NCBI GenBank assembly: GCA_025059775.1
Contig: JANXCW010000003.1
Location: 16,284-80,283, forward strand
Length of the DNA: 64,000 nucleotides
Origin: Armatimonadota bacterium
GTDB taxonomy: Bacteria; Sysuimicrobiota; Sysuimicrobiia; Sysuimicrobiales; Sysuimicrobiaceae
Direction of reading: 5' to 3'
The notes below the pieces were generated by a model. The model was not told the origin of the DNA. It saw nothing but the letters and a program-made list of their open reading frames with translations, and did not search any database. Of the stretch, positions 43,846 through 52,441 are shown piece by piece (positions within the stretch are counted from its first letter, which is position 1; every line of letters begins with the position of its first letter). Position numbers and translations under genes: made by a program.

Positions 43846-44601
43846 ATGAGTCGGAGGCTCGGCACGGAAGCCCAACAGGCCCAGCCGGTCCTATACCGGT
43901 ACCAGCAGATCAAGGAGCACCTCCTCCAGCAGATCCAGTCGGGCAAGCTGCGCACGGGAGACCGGATTCCCCCGGAGGAGGAACTGGCGGAGCGGTTCGG
44001 CGTGAGCCGTATGACCGCTCGTCAGGCGGTCATGGAGTTGGTGCGCGAGGGCTGGCTGTACCGTCGGCAGGGCGTGGGGACCTTCGTGACCCAGCCTCCC
44101 TTCGAACGCCAACTCAGCCGCCTCACCACCCTCTCGGAGGAGTTGGAGGCACGAGGGGAGGGGGATCGGCTCCGATCCCGGGTGCTCAGCTGGGGTACCC
44201 TTCCCGCGGCGCGGCCCGTGGCGGAGCTCTTCGATCTGCCCACCGGGACCCCCTTGCTCCGCGTGAGCCGGGTGCGGTACCTGGACGAGACTCCCCTCGC
44301 CCTCCAGGTGATCTACATGCCTGCCCCGTTGGTCCGAGGACTGCGCCCCCAGGACCTGGAACGCGGGTCCGTGTACCGGGTGCTGGAGGACCGGCTGCGC
44401 CTGCGCATCCACCGGGCGGAGCAACGGGTGGAGGCGGTGCCCGCCACCCGCTTTCACGCCCGGGTACTGGAGGTACCCGAAGGTAGCCCCCTCCTTCTCG
44501 CCCGCAGGCGCGCCTACCTTGTCACCGGCCAGCTGTTCGAGGTTACCCGCACCTACTACCGGGCCGACCGCTACTATTTCCAGGTCACCCTCTTCCGGTG
44601 A
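43846..44601 (+). CDS. GntR-family transcriptional regulator, UTRA (HutC) type
   Basis: This 251-residue regulator has an N-terminal winged helix-turn-helix, with ELAERFGVSRMTARQAVMEL as recognition region and RRQGVGTFV as wing. The UTRA ligand domain follows (TTLSEELEARGE, LLRVSRVRYLDETPLALQ, QLFEVTRTYYRADRY). HutC-type regulators bind small effectors such as urocanate or sugar phosphates. It starts 3 nt after the OsmC-like gene. A matching near-palindromic operator, TTGTATAGACAA, lies 42 nt after its stop, in front of the first M24 gene, so it probably controls the cluster that follows. Confidence 0.92.
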   Translation: MSRRLGTEAQQAQPVLYRYQQIKEHLLQQIQSGKLRTGDRIPPEEELAERFGVSRMTARQAVMELVREGWLYRRQGVGTFVTQPPFERQLSRLTTLSEELEARGEGDRLRSRVLSWGTLPAARPVAELFDLPTGTPLLRVSRVRYLDETPLALQVIYMPAPLVRGLRPQDLERGSVYRVLEDRLRLRIHRAEQRVEAVPATRFHARVLEVPEGSPLLLARRRAYLVTGQLFEVTRTYYRADRYYFQVTLFR

Positions 44602-44643
44602 GGCCCCGTGGGAAGGAATTCCGGGAGGCGGCGACGTAGTGTA

Positions 44644-44655
44644 TTGTATAGACAA
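44644..44655 (+). promoter_or_regulatory. Likely operator of the UTRA-type GntR regulator
   Basis: TTGTATAGACAA is an imperfect palindrome in which 10 of 12 bases agree with its reverse complement. It has the GT-(N)-TA-(N)-AC layout bound by HutC-type GntR regulators. It sits in the only spacer of any length (44602-44679) between the regulator and the first M24 gene, which starts 25 nt further on. A resemblance to a -10 box (TATAGA) suggests it overlaps the promoter. Confidence 0.6.
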
Positions 44656-44679
44656 ACCCGGCTGGCGGAGGGAATCACG

Positions 44680-45813
44680 GTGTCCACACAACCACCTCCG
44701 CGGGAGGAACGGGATTGGCGGATCCGCCGAATCCGGGCGGCCATGGCGGAGGCCGGACTGGAGGGGCTGCTCCTGTGGGGTCCCGCATGGCGGCGGGAGA
44801 ACGTGCGCTACCTCACCGGGGCCCGGATCCGGGGAGGCTTCTCCGCGGTCTACCTGCCTGCGGTCGGGGAGCCTGCCGCCTTCGTCTCCCGGGAGGAAGA
44901 CCGGTCCGCTGTGGAACAAGCTGGCTGGGTTCAGGATGTTCGCCCGCTTGGGTTCCCTGAGTGTGCGGAGCTCGTGAGCCGGATCCGTGAGGGGGGATCC
45001 CCGGACCGGGTCGGGGTAGCCCTGTGGGAGCTCGTGCCGGAGGCCCTTGGGAGGGCGCTCCGGAGGGAGTTTCCCCGTACGCGCTGGGTACCCGCCACCG
45101 ACCTATTGGATCGCCTCCGCATGACCAAAAGCCCCTGGGAGGTGGAGCAGGTTCGAAGGGCAGCCCGGGTGTGCGAGGTGGGGTGGGAAGCATTTCTGCA
45201 TGCCCTCCGACCAGGCGTCGCGGAGTACGAGGTGGTGGCGGAGGTGGAGGGGACGCTGAAGCGGCTTGGGGCGGAGGACAACTTCCTGCTCATCGCCTCC
45301 GGCAGGGACGAGGTGAGAGGGATGACCCCGCCCGGCCGACGTCGCATCGAGCGGGGGGATCTCGTGCGCACCGAGCTCACCCCTCAGGTCAACGGGTACT
45401 GGGCCCAGATCTGCCGGACCGCGGTGGTGGGAGCGCCTACGAAGCCTCAGATCCGGTCGCTGGAGCTGTTCCGGGAGGCGATGGAGGCGGGCTTGGCGGC
45501 CTGCCGACCAGGTGTCACCGCCCACGAGGTGGCGAAGGCCCAGAACGACGTCTTCCGGAAGTACGGCTACGGGGAGTACTGCACGAGCCGGTACACCCGG
45601 GTGCGGGGACACGGACATGGCCTGCACCTGGACGAGTGGCCCACCCTCCTGGAGGGTGTAGAGATCCCTCTGGAGGAGAACACGGTACTCATCGTGCACC
45701 CAAACACCTACACACCGCTGGCGGGCTACTTCGTGCTGGGGGATCCCGTGGTGGTCACCCGGGAGGGCTGCAAGCGACTGGTCCGCACAGAACCCATCCT
45801 GTTCGCCGTGTAG
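44680..45813 (+). CDS. M24-fold (creatinase/aminopeptidase P-like) hydrolase without standard metal ligands
   Basis: This 377-residue protein has an N-terminal creatinase domain (WRRENVRYLTGARI) and a pita-bread domain. RMTKSPWEVEQVRRAARV is the usual linker. At the metal sites the family residues are changed: RTELTPQVNGYWAQICRT has Glu and Gln where two Asp are expected, and IVHPNTY replaces EPG. The GHGHGLHLDEWP segment keeps His residues. Such changes are known in metal-independent relatives like creatinase and ectoine hydrolase, so a C-N ring or amide hydrolase is more likely than a peptidase. GTG 44680 follows GGCGGAGGGAAT. It opens the operon under the likely operator. Confidence 0.85.
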   Translation: MSTQPPPREERDWRIRRIRAAMAEAGLEGLLLWGPAWRRENVRYLTGARIRGGFSAVYLPAVGEPAAFVSREEDRSAVEQAGWVQDVRPLGFPECAELVSRIREGGSPDRVGVALWELVPEALGRALRREFPRTRWVPATDLLDRLRMTKSPWEVEQVRRAARVCEVGWEAFLHALRPGVAEYEVVAEVEGTLKRLGAEDNFLLIASGRDEVRGMTPPGRRRIERGDLVRTELTPQVNGYWAQICRTAVVGAPTKPQIRSLELFREAMEAGLAACRPGVTAHEVAKAQNDVFRKYGYGEYCTSRYTRVRGHGHGLHLDEWPTLLEGVEIPLEENTVLIVHPNTYTPLAGYFVLGDPVVVTREGCKRLVRTEPILFAV

Positions 45814-45823
45814 GGAGGAACCC

Positions 45824-46909
45824 GTGAAGCGCGGGCTTGTGGTCCTCGATCCGCTTGACGTGGCCCTGGAAGAGTACACCCGGCGGGTGGGAGCGCTCCA
45901 GGATCGTCTTCGCGCCATCGGCTGCGGGCTGGGACTGATCTACGGGGATGTGTACCGGTCCGGAGACATCACATACCTCACCAACCTCTGCCTGTACTGG
46001 AATGAAGGCATCCTTGCAGTCCCCCCCGAGGGAATGCCCGTGTTCCTTACCAAACTCTCCCCCCGGGTACATCCCTGGATGCGGTCCATCTCCACGGTCG
46101 GAGACCTGAGGAGCGGCCAGGACCTTGCCGCCCTGGTGGAGGCCGTTGCCGCCGAGCATCCCGGGGGAAGCGTGGGACTGGTGGAGGAGATGTGGTGGCC
46201 TGCTCCCCTGGTGGAAGCCGTCCGGAAGCGGCTTGTGGACCGCCCCGTACGCGATCTGGGATCGGTGGTTCGGGGGTTGCGACGCCGTCCTTCCGAGGCG
46301 GAGCGCCAGCTCCTCCGGCAGAGTGCAAGGCTGGCAGCCACCGCGGTGGCCGTGGCCGCCAGCACGCCCGGCGAAAGGTCAGAGCGGGTGGCCGCCGCGG
46401 AGCGGGAGGTGCGGAGTGCAGGGGTCCGGGACGTGGTCCTGTGGTGGGATCCCGGACCCGGAAGGGGATGGTCCATAGAGGTCCTGGTGGACTGGCGGGG
46501 ATACTGGGCCCACGCGGCGCGCACGGTCCTGGAGGACCGGGCCCGTCTGGAGGCGGGGGAGCGGTTCGCGGAGGCCTACCGGAGGGCCACCACGACCCTG
46601 AGGGCTGGTGTGCAGATCAGGCAGGTGGAGGCGGAGGTCCGGGCATGGCTGGGGAGCCGACCGGACGAACGGTGGTCTGTGGACGTGGTGGAGCACGTGG
46701 ATCTCGAGACCCGAGGGGAGCATCGACTGCCGCAGGTGCGGGACGAGCCGCTTGCTGAGGGCACCGTGGTTTCCCTCGAGCTCCGGCTATGGGGGCCGGA
46801 TGGGACGCGGTGGGTGGCCGCGGATACATACGAGGTGTATAGGGACGGAGTGCGTTGGCTTACGGACCGATTGCCCCCGGATCCGGTGGTGCGGGTGGAA
46901 GGCGGATAG
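45824..46909 (+). CDS. Second M24-fold protein, degenerate metal site
   Basis: This 361-residue protein has the same two-domain layout as the gene 10 nt upstream but is only distantly similar. SGDITYLTNLCLYWNEG is the N-terminal domain, VVRGLRRRPSEAERQLLRQSA the linker, and LVDWRGYWAHAARTVLED the position of the first metal ligands, where only one Asp is left. The final Glu ligand is also not recognisable. It may form a heteromer with the first M24 protein or be a separate hydrolase of the same pathway. The start GTG 45824 follows GGGAGGAACCC. Confidence 0.78.
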   Translation: MKRGLVVLDPLDVALEEYTRRVGALQDRLRAIGCGLGLIYGDVYRSGDITYLTNLCLYWNEGILAVPPEGMPVFLTKLSPRVHPWMRSISTVGDLRSGQDLAALVEAVAAEHPGGSVGLVEEMWWPAPLVEAVRKRLVDRPVRDLGSVVRGLRRRPSEAERQLLRQSARLAATAVAVAASTPGERSERVAAAEREVRSAGVRDVVLWWDPGPGRGWSIEVLVDWRGYWAHAARTVLEDRARLEAGERFAEAYRRATTTLRAGVQIRQVEAEVRAWLGSRPDERWSVDVVEHVDLETRGEHRLPQVRDEPLAEGTVVSLELRLWGPDGTRWVAADTYEVYRDGVRWLTDRLPPDPVVRVEGG

Positions 46910-46918
46910 GAGGGAGGG

Positions 46919-47998
46919 ATGCGGATCCTCACCAACGAGGAGATCACCCAGGTGCTCACCATGCAGGACTGCATGGAGGCCCTGGAGCAGGCCTATAAGG
47001 AGCTGGCCCAAGGGCTCGGCGCGAACCGGCCCCGGAACCATACTTACTTTCCCCTGGAGGACCCCCGTTATCCCGGATTCCGATTCCGGTTCAAGTCCCA
47101 GGAAGGGGGATGCGTGAGCGCGGGGGTGTGGGCTCTCCGGATCACCTCGGACCTCGCGGGGGTGGAGACCCTCCCGGATGGGGTGAAGCGACGGCGGCTT
47201 CTGCCCGTGGCCCCAGGAGGCCGGTACGTGGGGTTGATCTTCCTGTTCAGCCTCCGGGATCTGGCGCCCCTCGCCATCCTCCACGACAGTGTGATTCAGA
47301 AGATGCGGGTAGGGGCGACCAGTGCCCTCGGGATCCGGGAACTGAGCAATCCGGACGCGCGGGTGGCGGGTCTGTTCGGGTCCGGATGGCAGGCTGGCGC
47401 GCACCTGGAGGCCCTGCTGCTGGTCCGTCCCGCCATCGAGGAGGTCCGGGTCTACAGCCCAACCCGGGAGCACCGGGAAGCCTTCGCCGCTCAGTGGAGC
47501 GAGCGCACGGGAAAGCGCGTGGTCGCCGTGGACCATCCCCGTGAGGCGGTGGAAGGCTGCCAGATCGTCACGTGCGCCACCGCGGCCATGGATCCCTGTT
47601 TCGACGGTGCCTGGTTGGAGCCAGGGACGCACGTGACCTGCATCACCAGCCCGGATGGAACCGCCATGCGCCGGGAGCTCGATGACGCCACCTTCGATCG
47701 GGCGGACGTGATCGTGGTGCTTTCCAACGAGCAGGTGGAGCATGACAACCAGATTGACATCCTGGGACCCGTGCGGCGGGGAAGGAAGCGGCGGGAGGAG
47801 ATTCGGGAGCTGGGGGAGATACTGGTCGGACGGGCTCCCGGGCGCACCTACCCGGATCAGATCACGGTATTCGCCAACAACACGGGGATGGGAATCCAGT
47901 TCGCGGCCGTAGGTGCCCGGGTCCTGGCGAAGGCGGAGGCCCTGGGATTGGGCCGCACGATTCCCGAGGAGTGGTTCCTGGAGGAGACCACGCCCTGA
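46919..47998 (+). CDS. Ornithine cyclodeaminase / mu-crystallin family protein
   Basis: This 359-residue NAD(P)-dependent protein starts RILTNEEITQVLTMQDCMEAL and carries the nucleotide motif FGSGWQAGAHLEALL. RFRFKSQEGG and KMRVGATSALG are conserved substrate-side segments. Members catalyse cyclodeamination of ornithine, reduction of cyclic imines, alanine dehydrogenation, or dehydrogenation in ectoine degradation (EutC type). Next to two M24 hydrolases of ectoine-hydrolase kind this last role is worth considering, but it is only inferred. AGGAGGGATG covers the start ATG 46919, 9 nt after the M24 gene. Confidence 0.87.
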   Translation: MRILTNEEITQVLTMQDCMEALEQAYKELAQGLGANRPRNHTYFPLEDPRYPGFRFRFKSQEGGCVSAGVWALRITSDLAGVETLPDGVKRRRLLPVAPGGRYVGLIFLFSLRDLAPLAILHDSVIQKMRVGATSALGIRELSNPDARVAGLFGSGWQAGAHLEALLLVRPAIEEVRVYSPTREHREAFAAQWSERTGKRVVAVDHPREAVEGCQIVTCATAAMDPCFDGAWLEPGTHVTCITSPDGTAMRRELDDATFDRADVIVVLSNEQVEHDNQIDILGPVRRGRKRREEIRELGEILVGRAPGRTYPDQITVFANNTGMGIQFAAVGARVLAKAEALGLGRTIPEEWFLEETTP

Positions 47999-48017
47999 GG
48001 AAGGAGAGGGAGAGCGG

Positions 48018-49808
48018 ATGTCCAGCCGAGTGGGCGGAAAGTGTATCCGGTTCGGCCATAACGTGAACACGGATGTGATCATCCCAGGTCGGTACCTGGT
48101 GAGCATTGATCCTGCAGAGCTCGCCCAACACGCCTTCGAGCCCCTCGGCCCGGAGGTGCAGGCACGCCTCCGCAGAAGCCAAGTGGTGGTGGCCGGCCGG
48201 AATTTCGGATGCGGGAGCGCCCGGGAGCAGGCCGCCACGTGCCTGGTGGGCGCGGGGATCCAGGCCGTGGTGGCCTGGTCCTTCGCCCGCACCTTCTTCC
48301 GCAACGCCATCAACACGGGGCTTGTGGCGGTGGAGTGCCCAGAGGCCGCGGATGCCGCGGAGGACGGATCGGAGGTGTGGGTGGATCTCGCGGCAGGAAC
48401 GGTGGAGGTGGATGGCCGCACCTATCGCTTCCGGCCGTACCCAGAGACCATTCGGGAGATCCTGGCCGCGGGTGGCCTTATCCCGTACCTCGCCCGTGGC
48501 GAGGCCACAAAGCCACGGCCGGCCCCTTGCGGAACAGCCGGGCCGAAGACCTTTGCGGAGAAGGTGCTGGCCCGGGCCGCGGGCCTTCTGTACGTGGACG
48601 CGGGCCAGATCGTGGACGTGTACCCGGATCTGTATATGAGCCACATGGCCTCCTGGCGGTGCATCCGGACCCTGGAGAAGTTGGGCGTGGAGCGGCTGTA
48701 CGACCCGGATCGGATCGCCATGGTCATGGACCACATCTCCCCGCCCAAGACCGCCAAGACCGCGGCCGACATGAAGCTGTGCCGGGAGTTCGCCCGACGG
48801 CACGGGATCCGGAAGTTCTACGACATGGAGGCGGGGATCGCCCACGTGGTCCTCATGGAGGAAGGATACGTGCGGCCCGGCATGCTCCTGATCGGCACAG
48901 ATTCGCACTCCACCATCTACGGAGCCCTGGGTGCCTTCGGAACCGGGGTGGGGTTCAGCGAGCTGGCCGCCACCTGGGCGACGGGGCGGCTGTGGATGCG
49001 GGTTCCGGAGTCGATCCAGGTGGCCATCGAGGGACCTCTGGCGCCCGGCTGTAGCGCCAAGGACGTGATGCTGAAGCTCATCGGAGACCTCACCGCGGAC
49101 GGCGCCACGTACTGCTCCGTGGAGTTCACGGGATCGTACATCCGGGGGCTCTCGGTCTCCGAGCGCATGACGCTCTGCAACCTCGCCATGGAGCTGGGGG
49201 CCAAGTGCGCCTATGTCCCTCCGGACGACGTCACCCGGGAGTATCTGGCGGCACGGGGAGTGTACCTCGACCAGTACGAGGAGGTCTTCCCGGATCCGGA
49301 TGCCCGTTACCGCCGGGTGATCTCCGTGGATGGCCGGGCTCTGGTGCCGCAGGTGGCCTGTCCCCATACCGTGGACAACGTGAAGCCGGTGACGGAGGTG
49401 GCGGGGACCCGGGTGGATCAGGTGTTCATCGGCTCGTGCGCCAATGCGAAGTACGAGGATCTGGTGGAGGCCGCCCGCTACCTGCGGGGACGAAAGGTCG
49501 CTCCGGGCGTGCGCCTCATCGTCACCCCCGCCAGCAAGGAGACCGTGCGGCGGATGGTGGAGGATGGGATCTTCTCCGTCTTCCTGGAAGCAGGGGCCCT
49601 CATCACAAACCCGGGGTGCGGGGCGTGCGCGGGCGACGGAGGAGCACTCGCGGACGGGGAGGTGTGTCTCAGCACCGCCAACCGGAACTTTCAGGGCCGC
49701 ATGGGGAGCTACCACGCCTCCATCTACCTCTGCAGTCCCGCCACCGCCGCGGCCTCGGCCATCACGGGGGTGATCACGGATCCGCGCACCGTACCGGTAG
49801 AAGTCTAA
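48018..49808 (+). CDS. Aconitase-family hydro-lyase, small and large domains fused (small first)
   Basis: This 596-residue protein joins a LeuD-like swivel domain (about residues 1-165: NVNTDVIIPGRYL, GRNFGCGSAREQA) to a LeuC-like large domain (about 180-596). The usual order in fused aconitases is large domain first, so this one is reversed. The [4Fe-4S] ligands are present: Cys474 in IGSCANAKYEDL and Cys534 and Cys537 in NPGCGACAG. TDSHSTIYGALGAFGTGVG is the substrate-site segment. It should interconvert hydroxy acids such as isopropylmalate, homocitrate or dimethylmalate types by dehydration and rehydration. GGAGAGGGAGAGCGG precedes ATG 48018. Confidence 0.88.
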   Translation: MSSRVGGKCIRFGHNVNTDVIIPGRYLVSIDPAELAQHAFEPLGPEVQARLRRSQVVVAGRNFGCGSAREQAATCLVGAGIQAVVAWSFARTFFRNAINTGLVAVECPEAADAAEDGSEVWVDLAAGTVEVDGRTYRFRPYPETIREILAAGGLIPYLARGEATKPRPAPCGTAGPKTFAEKVLARAAGLLYVDAGQIVDVYPDLYMSHMASWRCIRTLEKLGVERLYDPDRIAMVMDHISPPKTAKTAADMKLCREFARRHGIRKFYDMEAGIAHVVLMEEGYVRPGMLLIGTDSHSTIYGALGAFGTGVGFSELAATWATGRLWMRVPESIQVAIEGPLAPGCSAKDVMLKLIGDLTADGATYCSVEFTGSYIRGLSVSERMTLCNLAMELGAKCAYVPPDDVTREYLAARGVYLDQYEEVFPDPDARYRRVISVDGRALVPQVACPHTVDNVKPVTEVAGTRVDQVFIGSCANAKYEDLVEAARYLRGRKVAPGVRLIVTPASKETVRRMVEDGIFSVFLEAGALITNPGCGACAGDGGALADGEVCLSTANRNFQGRMGSYHASIYLCSPATAAASAITGVITDPRTVPVEV

Positions 49809-49829
49809 CCAGGGAAGGGGGAGGGGAAA

Positions 49830-50849
49830 ATGCAGAGGCGTGGATGGATGCTCGCAGGTCTGAGCGTGCTCGTCCTGGTCGGCTCCTTTGGCGCTCTGGC
49901 CGGCCCGTCCGTCTCGGATTCCGTGCGCCTTCCGGAGCCAACCACCGTTCGGGTGGTGGTCATTCCTGGAGTGCAGGACTTCGTGATCAACGTGATGCAA
50001 AAACAGGGATTTGACCGTAAGTACAACCTGGTGCTGGACATCCGGCGGGTGCTTCAGCCCCAGTTCGCGGACCAGGCGGTGGCGGAGCGACTGGTGGACG
50101 TCGGGTTCATGGGCCTGGTGGGGGCGGTGAAGGCACGGGCGGAGGGGAAGGGAGTCGTGATCTTCAACGTGCTCACGGGCCCATCAAACTTGGTCCTTGC
50201 GCCCCAGGCCTCCCCCGTGCGGACCCTGGCGGACCTTCGGGGAAAGAAGGTGGGGACGTTCAGTGGCCCGGGAAGCGCTACGTATGCCATGCTGATGGCC
50301 GTGGGGCGGTACGTGTACGGGATAGATCTGGAACGGGAGGCCCAGCTGATCTCCGCACCTAATCCGGCCCTTAAGGGGCTTATGGATCGGGGGGAACTGG
50401 CGGCGGCGTTGTTCGGTACCGTGGACGGCGTCAAGGTGTTCCTCGAAGGTCGCTATCGGGTGGTGAGCGACCTCACGGAGGATTTCCAGAAGCGGTTTGG
50501 GCGGGTGGCGGCCCACGTGGTGATGGCCACCACGGAGGACTACGCCCGCCGGCGTCCGGAGGTGCTGCGGGCCTTCTCGGCTGCGTACAAGGACACCATG
50601 CGGTACGTGGATCGGCAGCGCCAGGTGTGGGTGGAGTACGCCCGGGAGCTGGAGTTCCCCAGCCCGGAGGCCGCAGCGGTACTGCTGCGTCAACGGATGG
50701 GAAGCCGGTTCATCCGGAACTGGGACGAAGCGCAACGGAGGGTGCAGGAGCAGTTCATCCGGATTCTGATCGAGGTGTTGGGCCCGGAACGGTTCGTCCG
50801 GGATATTCCTCCAGGACTCATGCGGCTGGATCTGCAGCCGCGGCAGTAG
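49830..50849 (+). CDS. ABC transporter substrate-binding protein, NitT/TauT type
   Basis: This 339-residue secreted protein has a signal peptide (RRGWMLAGLSVLVLVGSFG). The mature part has VRVVVIPGVQDFVINVMQKQG and the domain-hinge segments LADLRGKKVGTFSGPGSATY and GELAAALFGTVDGVKVFL. It starts 21 nt after the fused aconitase gene and is followed by one permease and one ATPase. The ligand is probably the substrate of the surrounding hydro-lyases, which is inference. Confidence 0.86.
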   Translation: MQRRGWMLAGLSVLVLVGSFGALAGPSVSDSVRLPEPTTVRVVVIPGVQDFVINVMQKQGFDRKYNLVLDIRRVLQPQFADQAVAERLVDVGFMGLVGAVKARAEGKGVVIFNVLTGPSNLVLAPQASPVRTLADLRGKKVGTFSGPGSATYAMLMAVGRYVYGIDLEREAQLISAPNPALKGLMDRGELAAALFGTVDGVKVFLEGRYRVVSDLTEDFQKRFGRVAAHVVMATTEDYARRRPEVLRAFSAAYKDTMRYVDRQRQVWVEYARELEFPSPEAAAVLLRQRMGSRFIRNWDEAQRRVQEQFIRILIEVLGPERFVRDIPPGLMRLDLQPRQ

Positions 50850-50859
50850 GTTCGGCCCC

Positions 50860-51618
50860 ATGGCCTGGCGGAACTGGTCCTTCCGGCTCCTGGGAGTTAC
50901 GGGGATGCTGCTGGTCTGGGCTGGGGCTGCTTCCATGCTCCCCGAGACGGTCCTGCCGGGGCCCTCCGCGGTGTTGCAGACCATCTGGCGGAATCTCCAC
51001 CAGCCGGAGACCTTCTACCACATCGGCGTCACCGTACGGCGGGTGCTGGTGGGCATGGGACTGGCCCTGGGGGGAGGTACGTTGATCGGGGTGGTTATGG
51101 GGATCTCCCGGGTGGGGGAGTGGATGCTGGACACCTGGGTCCTGGTGGGCCTCACCATCCCCGCCGTGGTGTACGGAATCGTGAGCGTCCTCTGGTTCGG
51201 CCTTAACGACCTCGCGGCGTTTGCCGCCATCGGGATCTCCGCGTTTCCTGCCATCGCCATCAACATGTGGCAGGGGGTGAAGGCCATCGATCTCTCCCTG
51301 GTGCACATGGGCAAAGCCTTCCGGCTCTGCCGGAGGTCCCTGGTCCTGAAGGTGGTCCTCCCGCAGACCGTGCCCTATCTGCTGGCCGCGATGCGGTATG
51401 CCCTGGGAACCTCGTGGAAGATCGCCACCGTGGTGGAGCTGATCGGGCTGTCGAGCGGTGTGGGGTACATGCTGCACTACTGGTACGGCATGTTCTCCAT
51501 GCGGCAGGTGCTGGCGTGGACCCTGACGTTCACGGGTGTGCTCGTGCTCTTCGAATTCCTGGTGCTCAAACCCCTGGATTGGTGGGTGACCCGATGGCGG
51601 CCCAGGGTCTCGGCGTAG
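50860..51618 (+). CDS. ABC transporter permease, NitT/TauT type
   Basis: This 252-residue membrane protein has about six hydrophobic segments. VLVGLTIPAVVYGIVSVLWFG is the conserved segment and KAFRLCRRSLVLKVVLPQTVPYLL (for example FRLCRRSLVLKVVLPQ) the ATPase-coupling loop. LSSGVGYMLHYWYGMF is also standard for the family. ATG 50860 lies 10 nt after the binding-protein gene. It probably acts as a homodimer, as only one permease is present. Confidence 0.9.
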   Translation: MAWRNWSFRLLGVTGMLLVWAGAASMLPETVLPGPSAVLQTIWRNLHQPETFYHIGVTVRRVLVGMGLALGGGTLIGVVMGISRVGEWMLDTWVLVGLTIPAVVYGIVSVLWFGLNDLAAFAAIGISAFPAIAINMWQGVKAIDLSLVHMGKAFRLCRRSLVLKVVLPQTVPYLLAAMRYALGTSWKIATVVELIGLSSGVGYMLHYWYGMFSMRQVLAWTLTFTGVLVLFEFLVLKPLDWWVTRWRPRVSA

Positions 51619-51629
51619 GAAGGGAGCCC

Positions 51630-52421
51630 GTGCGGGCAATCCCCAAGATCCGGATGGAACGGGTCTCGAAGTGGTTCCGGCTCCCCCGGGGCGGGAGGCT
51701 CGTGGTCCTGGAGCGACTGGACCTGGAAATCGAGGAAGGGGCACTGGTCTCCATCGTGGGGCCCTCGGGATGCGGGAAATCCACCTTGCTGAACATCCTG
51801 GCGGGATTGGAATCCGTTTCGGAGGGGCGGATCTGGATGGATGGAAGGGAGGTGGAGCAAAGCGGGGTGCGGGTGGGGTACGTGTTCCAGCAGCCGCGAT
51901 TGCTCAGTTGGCGCACCCTGCGGGGGAACGTGCTGCTCCCGCTGGAGGAGATGCGCTTGCCGCGCGAGGAGCGGGAGGCCCGGGCGGATCGGTACCTGGC
52001 CCTGGTGGGACTCCGGGAGTTTGCGCACTACTACCCACTGCAGGTGTCCGGAGGGATGCAACAACGGGTGGCCATCGCCCGAGCGCTGGCGGTAGAACCG
52101 GAGGTGCTGTTGGCGGATGAGCCGTTTTCCGCCCTGGATGAGATCACGGCCCGTCGGATGCGGGAGGAGTTCGTGCGGATCTGGCAGGCCACGGGTCGGA
52201 CGGTTCTGTTCGTGACGCACAGCATTCGGGAAGTGGTATATCTGTCGACCCGGGTGGTGGTGGTGACCCCCCGGCCCGCCCGGATCTATCTGGACGTGCC
52301 CGTGCCGGTGCCGTATCCGAGGGCATACGAGGACGACCGACTGTTCGCCCTAGAGAAGGAGATCACCCGGGAGTTCCTCCGGATGGAGGAACTGGTCGGG
52401 CCTTCCAGAGGGATGGCGTGA
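51630..52421 (+). CDS. ABC transporter ATP-binding protein, NitT/TauT type
   Basis: This 263-residue ATPase has Walker A GPSGCGKST, FQQPRLLSWRTLRGNV as Q-loop region, VSGGMQQRVAIARAL as signature and VLLADEPFSALDE as Walker B, with THSIREV as H-loop. GTG 51630 is chosen because AGGAAGGGAG (51617-51626) lies directly upstream; ATG 51594 is an alternative that would overlap the permease by 25 nt. Together with the two genes upstream it forms the third NitT/TauT-type transporter in the window. Confidence 0.9.
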   Translation: MRAIPKIRMERVSKWFRLPRGGRLVVLERLDLEIEEGALVSIVGPSGCGKSTLLNILAGLESVSEGRIWMDGREVEQSGVRVGYVFQQPRLLSWRTLRGNVLLPLEEMRLPREEREARADRYLALVGLREFAHYYPLQVSGGMQQRVAIARALAVEPEVLLADEPFSALDEITARRMREEFVRIWQATGRTVLFVTHSIREVVYLSTRVVVVTPRPARIYLDVPVPVPYPRAYEDDRLFALEKEITREFLRMEELVGPSRGMA

Positions 52422-52441
52422 GCGGTGGAGGGCATCGTCCC

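Noticed and set aside
47862..50000. Minus-strand open frame of 712 codons opposite the aconitase-like fusion.
   Set aside because: His/Pro/Arg-rich with no domain pattern; the opposite strand is conserved along its full length.
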